Assembly (NCBI GenBank): GCA_031551865.1
Contig: JAVBMY010000014.1
Span: forward strand, 1-63,922
DNA length: 63,922 bases
Reading direction: 5' to 3'
Source: Rikenella sp031551865
GTDB lineage: Bacteria; Bacteroidota; Bacteroidia; Bacteroidales; Rikenellaceae
Shown: piece by piece, positions 50,958-60,978 of the stretch
Layout of the letters: every line of letters begins with the position of its first letter
Position numbering within the stretch: the first letter of the stretch is position 1
The notes under the pieces: model-generated
Told to the model about the DNA's origin: nothing
What the model saw: only the letters and a program-made list of their open reading frames with translations
Database searches by the model: none
Program-made: the position numbers and the translations under genes

Positions 50958-51212
50958 GTTCTTTTTCTGAAGAAAAAGAACCAGAAAGACTTCTTTGGAT
51001 GCTTCGCATCCTGTCCGGTTTGCATTGCGGCGACTGCCACAGGCAGTGGTTATAAATTTCTTAGTGGAAATTCCTCTGAAAGCTTGCTTTCGAGAAGATT
51101 TCCACTAAGAAATTTATGAGTCACTTTGTGACTCTCGCCGCAATGAAAATATAAAGTAGAAAACGTAGTTTCCGCAAAAGTTTTTTGCGCCGCTTTTTTA
51201 CAAAAAAGCGGC
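50958..51212 (+). repeat. multi-hairpin dispersed element, full copy
   Basis: Starts 32 bp after the lacZ stop. Order: GTTCTTTTTCT/AGAAAAAGAAC hairpin, GGATGC-ttc-GCATCC hairpin (50998-51011), CATTGCGGCGA (51023-51033), a cloverleaf-like insert, TCGCCGCAATG (51135-51145), a GAAAACGTAGTTTCC unit (about 51158), and GCCGCTTTTTTAC/AAAAAAGCGGC (51189-51212). Related copies are at 40364-40493 (minus), 59428-59500 and partly at 21245-21280. The first hairpin could also end lacZ transcription. Confidence 0.75.
51034..51134. repeat. cloverleaf-like palindromic insert
   Basis: Three adjacent hairpins: CTGCC-aca-GGCAG (51034-51046); a perfect 20-bp stem 51052-51071/51098-51117 with a further stem-loop at its tip; and GAGTCAC-ttt-GTGACTC (51118-51134). 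They are closed by the 11-bp arms at 51023-51033 and 51135-51145, giving a four-way junction. The short copy of the element lacks it. Confidence 0.7.
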
Positions 51213-51285
51213 AATACTTTCGCGCCCGCGCGGCGAGCGCAACACCAGCCTGCCCGGCGAGGGCATCAGTAATTAAAACAAACCT

Positions 51286-52968
<1,683 letters not shown>

Positions 52969-53014
52969 TGCCCCAGCAAACCCGGGCAGCCCTAAACCTA
53001 ATTCACCCAAACGT

Positions 53015-54064
53015 ATGAAAAAGGCACTCTTCCTATTAGCTGTTTTGACGACAACGACACTCGTTGCCCCGGCTAAGAAAACGAAACCGGAACCCGCTGC
53101 TGCACCGAAACCCCAGGGTTATGTGGTCGACGGCCAAGTGGCCGGAGCCGACGACGGTATGCTCTATATTTATACCGGACCGGGAGCTGCAGCGTTCAGC
53201 CACCTCGCGGATTCCGTAATGATGACCGGCGGCAGGTTCCGGTTAACCGGACAGGTCGACGAGCCTGAGGCGTTATGGATAAACAACCGCAAACTCGGCG
53301 TTAACATCGTAGTTTTCGTTGAGAACAGCGACATCGCTATTACCACTGCCAAAGACAAACCATTCTACGAAGCCGTTATCACAGGTTCGGTGAGCGACAG
53401 CATATTCCGAATCAAGCCTCCTCTTTATCCGGTGGAAGACTCCACCGTGGCTGCCGTATCGAAATACATCCGCCAATACCCCTCCAGCACGATGCCGGTG
53501 GCGGCGCTCACCACGTATTGCATCCCGGGGTATATGCGGCCCGTGCGTATGCGCGAACTGATGGCACTGGTCGATCCGCAGCTCCATACGTCAAAACAGT
53601 GGGTCTACCTCGAAGAACGGATGTCTCAGTTTGAAAAACAGCTTTTCCCCGGCGACATGTACCGCGATTTCACGCTTGTCGACCTGAAAGGCGATTCGGT
53701 ATCACTGGGTTCGGTGGTGAGCGCTAATAAATACGTGTTGCTCGACTTTTGGGGCTCGTGGTGTCCCCCTTGCCGCGGCGAAAGCCCGCATTTGGTTGCC
53801 GCTTATAATAAATTCAAAGACAAAGGGTTTACCATATATGGCGTAACGGTCAGAGATCCCGATAAATCTTGGCGCGAAGCCGTGGAGAAGGATGGCCTCG
53901 GACAATGGTTCAATGTACGCGATACGGAAATGAAAGTCAACGAGCTTTATTCCATAACCTCTTACCCCTCGAACTTTCTTATCGCCACCGACGGCACCAT
54001 CGTCGCCCGTAACCTGCGCGGCGAAGCGCTCGAAGCGAAACTGGGCGAATTGCTTGGCGAATAG
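53015..54064 (+). CDS. TlpA-family thiol-disulfide oxidoreductase with DUF4369 domain
   Basis: 349 residues. Signal peptide, DUF4369-like N-terminal domain (QGYVVDGQVAGADDGMLYIY), then a thioredoxin fold with active site WCPPC (Cys250 and Cys253), where the 46253 paralogue has WCGPC. The cis-proline loop is SYPSNFL. The shared closing pattern GEALEAKLGELLGE suggests an old duplication. It begins 46 bp after ettA and may be co-transcribed with it, and is followed by an M23 peptidase. Confidence 0.9.
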   Translation: MKKALFLLAVLTTTTLVAPAKKTKPEPAAAPKPQGYVVDGQVAGADDGMLYIYTGPGAAAFSHLADSVMMTGGRFRLTGQVDEPEALWINNRKLGVNIVVFVENSDIAITTAKDKPFYEAVITGSVSDSIFRIKPPLYPVEDSTVAAVSKYIRQYPSSTMPVAALTTYCIPGYMRPVRMRELMALVDPQLHTSKQWVYLEERMSQFEKQLFPGDMYRDFTLVDLKGDSVSLGSVVSANKYVLLDFWGSWCPPCRGESPHLVAAYNKFKDKGFTIYGVTVRDPDKSWREAVEKDGLGQWFNVRDTEMKVNELYSITSYPSNFLIATDGTIVARNLRGEALEAKLGELLGE

Positions 54065-54173
54065 CCCTGTTATAAAACCCCGGCCCGGTTGTCATATTGT
54101 AGTGTCAACCGCCACGAAACCCGGAGAAAGAGAAGATCAACGCGCTTCCAATCTCCGAATCCCACCGAAACCG

Positions 54174-55241
54174 ATGAAATACCCCAAACTCCTGTTTACC
54201 GCCCTGCTGGCGGGTGCGCTGACGGCCGCCGCGCTGGCCGCACCCCCCGTGCGCCAGGGCACGACCCCCGAGAACACGCCCAAGATCGAAGAACTTCCCC
54301 GCCGTCCGATGGACACCATCCCCACCACCGACCCCGAAACCAAGGTCATCATCTTCAGCAACAACACTTGGGAGTTCTACCGTCCCGACATGAGCCGCAT
54401 TTCGCAGGCGCCTGTCTACATGACCCATTGGGATACCACCACCGTTTTCGCCTACCGCAGCGTGCAGCTCGCCGACCTGCCCGAGGTGATCGACCTGCGG
54501 CTGGTCGATGACATGGACCAGTTCTGTATCCCGCTACAGGGGCGTATCTTCTCGAAATACGGCCCGCGCAGCCGCACCCGCAACCACAACGGCGTCGACG
54601 TGCCGCTTAAAGTCGGCGAACCCATCCTGGCCGCCTTCGACGGCAAAGTGCGCTTCTCGGCCTACAACAAAGGCGGTTTCGGCAACCTGATCATCCTGCG
54701 CCACCCCAACGGCCTCGAAACCTGGTATGCCCACCTCTCGAAGCGCAACGTCACGGCCAACGAATTCGTCAAGGCCGGACAGGTGATCGGCTACGGCGGC
54801 AATACCGGCCGCAGCGGCGGACCCCACCTCCACTTCGAAGTCCGCTATAAAGACCAGACCTTCGACCCCGAGTTCCTGTTCGACTTCGAAAACGGCCAGT
54901 TGCGGTATAAGACCTTCGCCCTTGAGCGTTCTTACTTCAACATCCATTCACGCGCCTCGGAAATGCTCGACGAGGGCGAGGGCGACTACGACATCGCTGC
55001 CGGGGCCCTGCTGGCCGCTGCCGACGACTCCACACTCGTGCGCGCCGCCCAGCCCCGTCCAGCGGCGCAGGCCGCCACGGCTCAGGGCAACACCGGGCCC
55101 GTGTACCATACTGTCCGCTCGGGCGACATGCTCAGCAAACTGGCCGTCCGCTACGGCACCACCGTCGACAAGATATGTAAACTCAACAACATCAGTCGCG
55201 AGGCCATTCTCCGCCTCGGCCAAAAATTGAGGGTCAAATAA
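54174..55241 (+). CDS. M23 metallopeptidase with C-terminal LysM
   Basis: 355 residues. Signal peptide (MKYPKLLFTALLAGALTAAALA); LytM-type endopeptidase domain with zinc and catalytic histidines in HNGVDVPL, WYAHLSK and GPHLHFEV; then a C-terminal LysM motif (YHTVRSGDMLSKLAVRYGT through LGQKLRVK). The four-part histidine/aspartate set appears complete, so an active peptidoglycan cross-link hydrolase is likely, possibly in division or growth. Start 54174 begins the signal peptide. It lies 109 bp after the TlpA gene. Confidence 0.92.
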   Translation: MKYPKLLFTALLAGALTAAALAAPPVRQGTTPENTPKIEELPRRPMDTIPTTDPETKVIIFSNNTWEFYRPDMSRISQAPVYMTHWDTTTVFAYRSVQLADLPEVIDLRLVDDMDQFCIPLQGRIFSKYGPRSRTRNHNGVDVPLKVGEPILAAFDGKVRFSAYNKGGFGNLIILRHPNGLETWYAHLSKRNVTANEFVKAGQVIGYGGNTGRSGGPHLHFEVRYKDQTFDPEFLFDFENGQLRYKTFALERSYFNIHSRASEMLDEGEGDYDIAAGALLAAADDSTLVRAAQPRPAAQAATAQGNTGPVYHTVRSGDMLSKLAVRYGTTVDKICKLNNISREAILRLGQKLRVK

Positions 55242-56012
55242 TCGGACATATCCGTGCGCGATGGTTCTGGTAGTGCCTCCCCGGGAAGACTCGGGGCCGG
55301 TTGCCCCTGAACCGGGCGGATACCGCACAGCAAGTTGGCCTGATAAGGGGGGGGCTCTGCCCCTGTCGCCTCGGCTAAAGTCACCGGGGCGCCCCCCTGA
55401 ACCGAAGGGGACATTACAACCCGGCGGACAAGAAGGCCCCTGGCCCTGTCGTTCCGGGCTGCAAGGAACGGAGCCGCGGGGAATCCTTTCAGCCATAGGT
55501 CATCCTGAGGCACAGCCGAAGGAATCGGAAACGAAAATTGCAAAAAGTGATTTGATGCAAACATTTCGCCAGGTTCCTTCGGCTGTGCCTCCGGATGTTT
55601 TTTTATACGTATCCGCAATAACACCCCTTCGGTCCGCCGACGGCGACGGGCGTAAACAAGCCACGGGCGATTGTGACAGCCCGCCGCGTGGGGCGTCGGC
55701 GGACTGCCGAGATCGCTCGCGCGACCCGGGTAAATGTACATCCCCCGAAAACAAAGGAAAAATGCGGGGGGTATTATTGCGGATAAGCATAATTTTTTTT
55801 GCAGCCGACTCGTGTTCTCAGCCGTTCGGGATGACTTTTTTGTTTTCCGGTTCGGGTTTATGGCCCGATAACGGACGGGCAATATGAGCTTCATCCCCCG
55901 TAAAACATAGTATCGCAAGGTTTGGAACGGAAGTTGCAATAACCGGGGCTGAAACCTTTGTCCCAAAGGCTCCGGCAAGCAAAAAAAACAATTTACATAA
56001 AACCAATTCACC
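55242..56012. other. 771-bp repeat-filled intergenic region
   Basis: No credible gene. Inverted copies of GGCACAGCCGAAGGAA (about 55510) and TTCCTTCGGCTGTGCC (about 55575) bracket an AT-richer core. Nested hairpins follow near 55630-55725. A second GCCGTTCGGGATGACTT arm lies at about 55822. The DUF4136 promoter must lie near the right end, but no clean TAnnTTTG is seen. Confidence 0.6.
55500..55595. repeat. inverted repeat, GTCATCCTGAGGC family
   Basis: The left arm is about 55500-55525 and the right about 55573-55598, complementary over roughly 22 of 25 bases. A core of about 48 bp contains AAATTGCAAAAAGTGATTTG. The arm start GTCATCCTGAG recurs near 22342 as GTCACCCTGAG and near 62190. Confidence 0.6.
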
Positions 56013-56618
56013 ATGAAAAAGCTCTTGCTCCTTGCAGCCGTTGTCGTAGCAGTGACCGGCTGCCGCAAAAATCCCGATTTCGGCGAGTTGAGTTCCGACT
56101 TCGTAGTCGTGACCGACTACAACCCCTCGACCGACTTCAGCACTTTTACTACTTTCTACGTTGCCGACACGATCTATGTGCCGACAGGTAACTTCAACGA
56201 TCCGGTCGAGGTATGGGACAACCCCAATGCCCAACAGATCATCAATGTCTATGTGAACACGCTGACCCAGCGCGGATTCGTCCGTAGCGGCGACAGGGCC
56301 CAGGCTACCCTCGGCCTGCAGTTGGCCTATATCCAGAGCGCCGTGTATTATGCCGTCGATCCGTACTGGTGGTGGGATCCCTTCTGGTGGGGCGGATGGT
56401 CGGGCTGGTACTATCCTTATCCCATCATGTTCGGTTATTCGACCGGTTCGCTGATGGCCCAGATGGTCGACCTCACCGCCCCGACCACTTCGGGCCTGCC
56501 CGTCGTGTGGGACGCTTCGATGGAGGGCGTACTCAGCGGCGACATGCCCACCGATCTCACGCGTGCCCTGACGGCGGCTGCCCAGTCGATGGCCCAATCG
56601 CCCTACATCACAAAATAG
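56013..56618 (+). CDS. DUF4136 family lipoprotein
   Basis: 201 residues with a lipoprotein signal (MKKLLLLAAVVVAVTGC). The DUF4136 pattern VVTDYNPSTDFSTFTTFYV begins the mature part. A segment very rich in Trp and Tyr (DPYWWWDPFWWGGWSGWYY, about residues 119-137) follows, then a helical end. The family is widespread in Bacteroidetes and its function is unknown. It is 40 bp upstream of an outer membrane barrel gene and probably co-transcribed. Confidence 0.88.
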   Translation: MKKLLLLAAVVVAVTGCRKNPDFGELSSDFVVVTDYNPSTDFSTFTTFYVADTIYVPTGNFNDPVEVWDNPNAQQIINVYVNTLTQRGFVRSGDRAQATLGLQLAYIQSAVYYAVDPYWWWDPFWWGGWSGWYYPYPIMFGYSTGSLMAQMVDLTAPTTSGLPVVWDASMEGVLSGDMPTDLTRALTAAAQSMAQSPYITK

Positions 56619-56644
56619 CGAACCCCGCCCACACTAAATGAAAA

Positions 56645-56650
56645 AAGGAG
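56645..56650 (+). promoter_or_regulatory. ribosome binding site deciding a start
   Basis: AAGGAG lies 8 bp upstream of the ATG at 56659. It falls inside the frame if the earlier ATG at 56638 were used, so 56659 is preferred. Confidence 0.6.
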
Positions 56651-56658
56651 AAACTACC

Positions 56659-57297
56659 ATGAAAACCATAAAATACATTACTATCGCCGCCGCCTTCGCC
56701 GCAACCCTGATACTCGGCACCACTCCGGCCCGGGCCCAGTTTATCCCTAACGGGTATGCCAACATCGACTGGCAACTGAACATCCCCGCCGGCGGTACCG
56801 CCAAGTTCGCCAATGTGACCAGCGGATGGGGTATGAATTTCGAAGCCGGATGGCGGCCCGGTGGCGGACGCTGGAGCCTCGGCGGATTTCTCGCGTTCCA
56901 CACCAACAACCAGTACATCCCCACCCAGACCATGCATATTGGCCCCGGAACGGATGTCACCACCGACCAGCAACACTCGGTCTTCCAGATGCCGTTCGGC
57001 CTGACCGGGCGATTTACCCTCAATTCCGGAGGGGTTTTCGAACCTTACGTAGGCCTGAAACTCGGCGCCAACTACGGTGAGATCGCCACCTTCTTCGGCC
57101 CGTACGAAAGTTATATCGACACGTGGGGATTTTATACCTCGCCCGAGATCGGGGTCAATATTTTCCCGCGTCCGGCCTACCGTTTCGGTCTGCACGTGGC
57201 GGCCTATTACAGCTACGCCACCAACAGCGGCACCCTCTGGACTTACAAGACCGATAATCTGAGTAATTTCGGGGTCCGTGTGGGGATCAGCTTCTAA
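56659..57297 (+). CDS. small outer membrane beta-barrel protein
   Basis: 212 residues with a signal peptide (MKTIKYITIAAAFAATLILG). About eight amphipathic strands are visible (GWGMNFEAGWRPGGGRWSL, FGLTGRFTL, VGLKLGANYG, GLHVAAYYSYATN), ending NFGVRVGISF with the terminal Phe of the barrel signal. It resembles OmpW/OmpA-barrel type proteins; ligand unknown. It forms an operon with the DUF4136 lipoprotein and has a strong terminator. Confidence 0.82.
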   Translation: MKTIKYITIAAAFAATLILGTTPARAQFIPNGYANIDWQLNIPAGGTAKFANVTSGWGMNFEAGWRPGGGRWSLGGFLAFHTNNQYIPTQTMHIGPGTDVTTDQQHSVFQMPFGLTGRFTLNSGGVFEPYVGLKLGANYGEIATFFGPYESYIDTWGFYTSPEIGVNIFPRPAYRFGLHVAAYYSYATNSGTLWTYKTDNLSNFGVRVGISF

Positions 57298-57378
57298 TAA
57301 CCTACCCTGAGGGCGCTCCGTTCCGTGCCGTTGCGCACCGTTCCATTCCGGACGGGCGGTTACCGGGGCGGGCGCCAG

Positions 57379-57426
57379 GCAAAAAAGCGGGAGGCGACAA
57401 TACTGTCGCCTCCCGCTTTTTTGCCT
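57379..57426. terminator. strong bidirectional terminator
   Basis: GGCAAAAAAGCGGGAGGCGACA pairs fully with its complement (arms 57379-57400 and 57405-57426), with A and T tracts on either side. It lies between convergent genes. Confidence 0.9.
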
Positions 57427-57441
57427 GGGTTGCCGTCAGGA

Positions 57442-57966
57442 CTAATCTAAGGCTATCGCATGAACCAGGCGGCCGCCGGAGACAAAGCGTACGGTTTTCA
57501 GCTTATCGCTTTTCGGGAAGTTGAACAGGCGGAACGGGGTCTGCGTGTAGCTCAGCGTTTCGCTGCCGGTCGTGACGGTGAAATACACGGTAGCGACGGT
57601 CTTCGAGGTCTGTTCGACGGGGCCGACACTGATCCGCACGGGGCGGTTCGTCGGTTTGAGTGCGATGGCGCCCACGGCGGTCTTGTCGAAATCGGGGGTG
57701 AGGGGGGCGTTGCCCATCGTGCGGGCGATATTGACGACGGCATCGAAAGCGTCCTGATTTTCGAAAACAAAGTAGGCGGCCGTGTCGGCGGCGAACCGAT
57801 AGCTGTTTTTCAGGAAATAGCCGGGCATTTCAGTAGCGGCGAGGGCTTTCTCAGCAGCTACGGTTACGGTTTCGGCGTTTGAGGCGGGTGATTTCGTGGC
57901 ACGGTTCCCGCAGGAGGCCAGCAGCAGGGCGGCCACCACGGGGAGGGTTGTCCGGAGTGTTTTCAT
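57442..57966 (-). CDS. lipoprotein of unknown function
   Basis: 174 residues with a lipoprotein signal (MKTLRTTLPVVAALLLASCG). The mature protein is mixed alpha/beta, about 155 residues, with YRFAADTAAYFVFENQDAFDAVV and repeated TVATVYFTVTTG-like strands. I do not recognise a named family; it resembles small inhibitor-like or protease-associated lipoproteins only in general build. It is a single gene, convergent with the small barrel gene. Confidence 0.75.
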   Translation of the reverse strand: MKTLRTTLPVVAALLLASCGNRATKSPASNAETVTVAAEKALAATEMPGYFLKNSYRFAADTAAYFVFENQDAFDAVVNIARTMGNAPLTPDFDKTAVGAIALKPTNRPVRISVGPVEQTSKTVATVYFTVTTGSETLSYTQTPFRLFNFPKSDKLKTVRFVSGGRLVHAIALD

Positions 57967-58188
57967 GGTTGGGGGGTAAGTGGTGAATACTATGCCGGGG
58001 AGTCTCGGGTACCCCGGGCGTGATCTGCTTCTCGTGCAATTTTAGGGCCGGAGATCCCCTGGTGCCCGGGTTTGATTCGGGCGACCGGTCTTTTCTAATG
58101 CTCTGGCAGCTTTTCCCAATCTGTTTCTGGCGTTCCGCCGTCTCCTCCGGCATGCGGCAGCGTGGGGCTGTCCGGCCGCGCGTACGGG

Positions 58189-58494
58189 TCAGGAAGCCTC
58201 GCCGCCGCCGAACCCTACGATGGGGGGAGCGTCGGGGGTGTGCATCTCGATTTTGCCCAGCACGGCCTCGTAGCGGCTGATGTTGTCTTGCAGCGAAAGC
58301 ATCAGGCGTTTGGCGTGCTCGGGGGTGAGTATGATCCGGCTTTTCACCTGGGCTTTGGGCATGCCGGGCATCATGCGCACAAAGTCCACGACGAATTCCG
58401 ATGTCGAGTGCGAGATGATGGCCAGGTTGGCGTAGGTGCCCTGGGCTATCTGTTCGCTGAGCTCGATGTTGAGTTCTGCCTTTTGGTCGGTCAT
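58189..58494 (-). CDS. DUF3467 family protein
   Basis: 101 residues, cytoplasmic. The family pattern is clear: LNIELSEQIAQGTYANLAIISHSTSEFVVDF, then MPKAQVKSRIILTPEHAKRLML and a final helix. Function is unknown; the family is widely conserved across bacteria. A promoter element lies 48 bp upstream. The start MTDQKAELN at 58494 replaces a longer frame that would run through the promoter. Confidence 0.9.
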   Translation of the reverse strand: MTDQKAELNIELSEQIAQGTYANLAIISHSTSEFVVDFVRMMPGMPKAQVKSRIILTPEHAKRLMLSLQDNISRYEAVLGKIEMHTPDAPPIVGFGGGEAS

Positions 58495-58541
58495 GTTCTG
58501 AATGGGGGTAATTGCGGTTGCGGGACAGGTAAGAATTTCGA

Positions 58542-58549
58542 CAAAGGTA
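58542..58549 (-). promoter_or_regulatory. -7 element of the DUF3467 gene
   Basis: TACCTTTG on the minus strand after a TATATAACGT stretch, 48 bp before the start codon. Confidence 0.6.
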
Positions 58550-58679
58550 ACGTTATATATGCTGCCTCCGGTCGTGGCCTCCGCCTGTATTATCAACAAA
58601 ATACGCACAGCCCTGGTTAGGTACTTATACCCACCGAAAAATGAGTAGTTAGACCCTCGGGCATCCCGTTAGGGCAAGC

Positions 58680-58687
58680 TACCTTTG
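58680..58687 (+). promoter_or_regulatory. -7 element of the hdr operon
   Basis: TACCTTTG, 23 bp upstream of the first hdr gene. This is the only consensus promoter seen in the cluster. Confidence 0.6.
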
Positions 58688-58710
58688 CAGGTAAAGGTTA
58701 GTGCATAACA

Positions 58711-59406
58711 ATGGCTGAAAACTATTTCCGGGAACTGATGCAGGACCACCGATTCGTCGAGGGCCTGAACGCTTGCATGAACTGCGGGGCGTGTACGGCC
58801 GTATGCCCGGCGGCGGAGTATTACACCTACGATCCGCGGCAGATCGTTGATGCCGTCCAGGCGCGCGACGACGAAAGCATCGAAGCACTGCTCAAGAGCG
58901 AGAATATCTGGTATTGCGGCGAGTGCATGTCGTGCCGCCCGCGGTGTCCGCGCGGCAATACGCCGGCCTATGTGATCCAGGCGCTGCGCAAACTCTCGCA
59001 GAAGTACGGCTTTTTTACCGAATCCGAAAAAGGGCGCCAGCAATACGCCCTCGGTAAGGTGCTCGGCAAGAACATGATGGAGCTGGGCTACTGCATCCAT
59101 CCCACGCGCATCGACCCGGCGCTCCACCGCGAGCAGGGTCCGGTCTGGGAATGGATCCACAACAACGATAAAGACCTGTTCGCCCGCTTCGACGGCAACT
59201 ACATGACCGAAGGCCCCGGCGCCGGGCGCAAGATCGACGACGAATCGCTCGCCGAGTTCCGCCGCATTTTCGACGTCAGCGGCGGCACCGAATTCCTCGA
59301 TAACATCAAAGAACACTCGCTCCGCAAGGCCGCCGAGCTCGGCATGTCCGAAGAACAATACTTCGGCCACGTCTATACGCAGAACAACGGGACACACAGC
59401 AAGTAG
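58711..59406 (+). CDS. HdrC-like iron-sulfur protein
   Basis: 231 residues. Two cubane [4Fe-4S] motifs are present: CMNCGACTAVCP (about residue 27) and CGECMSCRPRCP (about residue 70), with the HdrC spacing and the intervening helix. The C-terminal 130 residues extend beyond the minimal HdrC. In heterodisulfide reductases and Qmo complexes this subunit passes electrons between the flavin subunit and HdrB. It is the first gene of the cluster; a multi-hairpin repeat follows it. Confidence 0.9.
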   Translation: MAENYFRELMQDHRFVEGLNACMNCGACTAVCPAAEYYTYDPRQIVDAVQARDDESIEALLKSENIWYCGECMSCRPRCPRGNTPAYVIQALRKLSQKYGFFTESEKGRQQYALGKVLGKNMMELGYCIHPTRIDPALHREQGPVWEWIHNNDKDLFARFDGNYMTEGPGAGRKIDDESLAEFRRIFDVSGGTEFLDNIKEHSLRKAAELGMSEEQYFGHVYTQNNGTHSK

Positions 59407-59427
59407 CTGTGCCCGGCAGAAGGTATC

Positions 59428-59500
59428 GTTCTTTTTCTAAAGAAAAAGAACCAAAAAGAATTTTTCCGGATGCTGCGCAGCCCTCTTATTTTTCGTTGCG
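59428..59500 (+). repeat. multi-hairpin dispersed element, truncated copy
   Basis: GTTCTTTTTCTAAAGAAAAAGAAC, then TTTTTCCGGATGCTGCGCAGCC and GTTGCGGCG. It matches the first third of the element at 50958, and begins 22 bp after the HdrC stop, as the full copy begins 32 bp after lacZ. Confidence 0.7.
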
Positions 59501-59518
59501 GCGCGTTCCGCTCATTTC

Positions 59519-59556
59519 CGTCATTGCGAGGGTTGCAAGCCCGAAACAATCTCCCG
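59519..59556 (+). repeat. GTCATTGCG-family repeat, single arm
   Basis: CGTCATTGCGAGGG followed by GAAACAATCTCC, a diverged copy between hdrC and hdrB. Confidence 0.5.
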
Positions 59557-59664
59557 GTGTCTCCGAAGAAGTTACTTCGTCGTAAACTCCTTGCATGACA
59601 TCGGCCCTACAGCGGACCTAAAAAACGACAGTATTCTCCCGATCGGGGAAAACAACAAATAGCT

Positions 59665-60717
59665 ATGAAATACAGGTTTGGGAATTGGCAGGATTATTCG
59701 AAAGACATTGCGGATGATCATTATTATTACGCGAGGAGTTGCATCCGCCAGAATTTTTTCCCTGGTTCCGAGGCGGCATTCCTGAATATATTGCGCAACG
59801 ACCTGGGGATGGATGTGCACGAAGATCCCAAGCATACCACCTGCACCGGTATCGGCTACCACTCCGACGTGGTGCCGCTCGACACCACCATGGCCATCGT
59901 GGCGCGGCAATTCTCGCTGATGACCGCCGCCGGCTACGAAAACTACGTCGCCTCGTGCATCACCTCGTTCGGCATCTACAGCGAAGTACTCGATATGTGG
60001 CACCATTTCCCCGAGCTTGAAGAGAAAGCCCGCGAGAACCTCTACAAAGCCACCGGCCGCACCTTCGAGAAGCCCAAGTGCCTGATCCACACCTCCGACC
60101 TCATTTTCCATGTGCGCGAACAGATCGCCGCCAAGGCCAAACGGCAACTCGTGAACGCCGCCACCGGCGAACCCCTCAAGGTCGTCGACCACATCGGTTG
60201 CCACTACGCCAAAGTATTCCCCAAGAAGGGCATCGGCGGCGCCGAGTTCCCCTACGTGCTGGCCGGGATGGTCGAATCGTGGGGCGGCACGGGCGTCGAC
60301 TACCCCGAGCGGAGGCACTGCTGCGGCTTCGGATTCCGTAACTACCTGGTGCAGGCCAACCGCGGTTACTCGGTAGCCAATTCCAAAAAGAAATTCGAGT
60401 CGATGGCCCCCTTCAAGCCCGATTTCATCGTGAGCAACTGTCCCGGCTGCGCCATGTTCCTCGACCGCTGGCAATACACCATCAATACCATGACCGACAC
60501 CCGCTACCGCATCCCCTCGGTCACTTACGAAGAGATGGCCGGACTGGTGATGGGCTACGACCCCTGGCAGCTCGGCATGCAGATGCACCAGGTGCCCGTC
60601 GAGCCCCTGCTCGACAAGCTCGGCATCGACTACGACCCTGCCGCCAAATACCTCGGCGGTAACGGCAAATTCATCGGCAAGCCTGCCGATACCAATGCGT
60701 TCAGTTATAATCCGTAG
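59665..60717 (+). CDS. HdrB-like CCG-domain protein
   Basis: 350 residues, built of two CCG domains that hold noncubane [4Fe-4S] clusters in heterodisulfide reductase. The C-terminal domain is complete: IGCHYAKVFP, RHCCGFGFRN and NCPGCAMFLD. The N-terminal domain keeps Cys26 but has TC (59-60) where CC is expected and CITS (98-101) where CxxC is expected, so it probably cannot bind the second cluster in the usual way. It likely forms the catalytic or electron-exit unit of the complex. The start follows a 258-bp repeat-bearing gap. Confidence 0.88.
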   Translation: MKYRFGNWQDYSKDIADDHYYYARSCIRQNFFPGSEAAFLNILRNDLGMDVHEDPKHTTCTGIGYHSDVVPLDTTMAIVARQFSLMTAAGYENYVASCITSFGIYSEVLDMWHHFPELEEKARENLYKATGRTFEKPKCLIHTSDLIFHVREQIAAKAKRQLVNAATGEPLKVVDHIGCHYAKVFPKKGIGGAEFPYVLAGMVESWGGTGVDYPERRHCCGFGFRNYLVQANRGYSVANSKKKFESMAPFKPDFIVSNCPGCAMFLDRWQYTINTMTDTRYRIPSVTYEEMAGLVMGYDPWQLGMQMHQVPVEPLLDKLGIDYDPAAKYLGGNGKFIGKPADTNAFSYNP

Positions 60718-60820
60718 GGTATCCCCGCGAGGGATGAATAATGGCCCGTTAATCCCCGGCATAGCCGAAGCTCAACCCACAGTTGTGCCCCTTTGCGCTG
60801 AGAAGCAGAGGAACGATCGG

Positions 60821-60920
60821 CCACCCCCACCCACTGGGCGCACGTAGTGCGCTGGGGGTCTCCGATTGGTTTACACAAGCATCCTTCACAGAGAAATCCA
60901 GCCGCGCTCTGCGCGCGGCC
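60821..60920 (+). repeat. AGAGAAA-hairpin leader element, hdrA copy
   Basis: A CCCCCAC-type hairpin with inner GCGCAC-gta-GTGCGC (60838-60852) is followed by AGAGAAA (60890-60896) and a GCCGCGC/GCGCGGC hairpin (60901-60919). It ends 59 bp before hdrA. Confidence 0.6.
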
Positions 60921-60978
60921 GCCCAAATAACAATATCCTGCCGGAAAGTCCTGATCGCAGAACCCCATACAGAAAAAC

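Noticed and set aside
50927..51285. Insertion sequence remnant after lacZ
   Set aside because: No transposase fragment in any frame. The block is explained by the multi-hairpin element.
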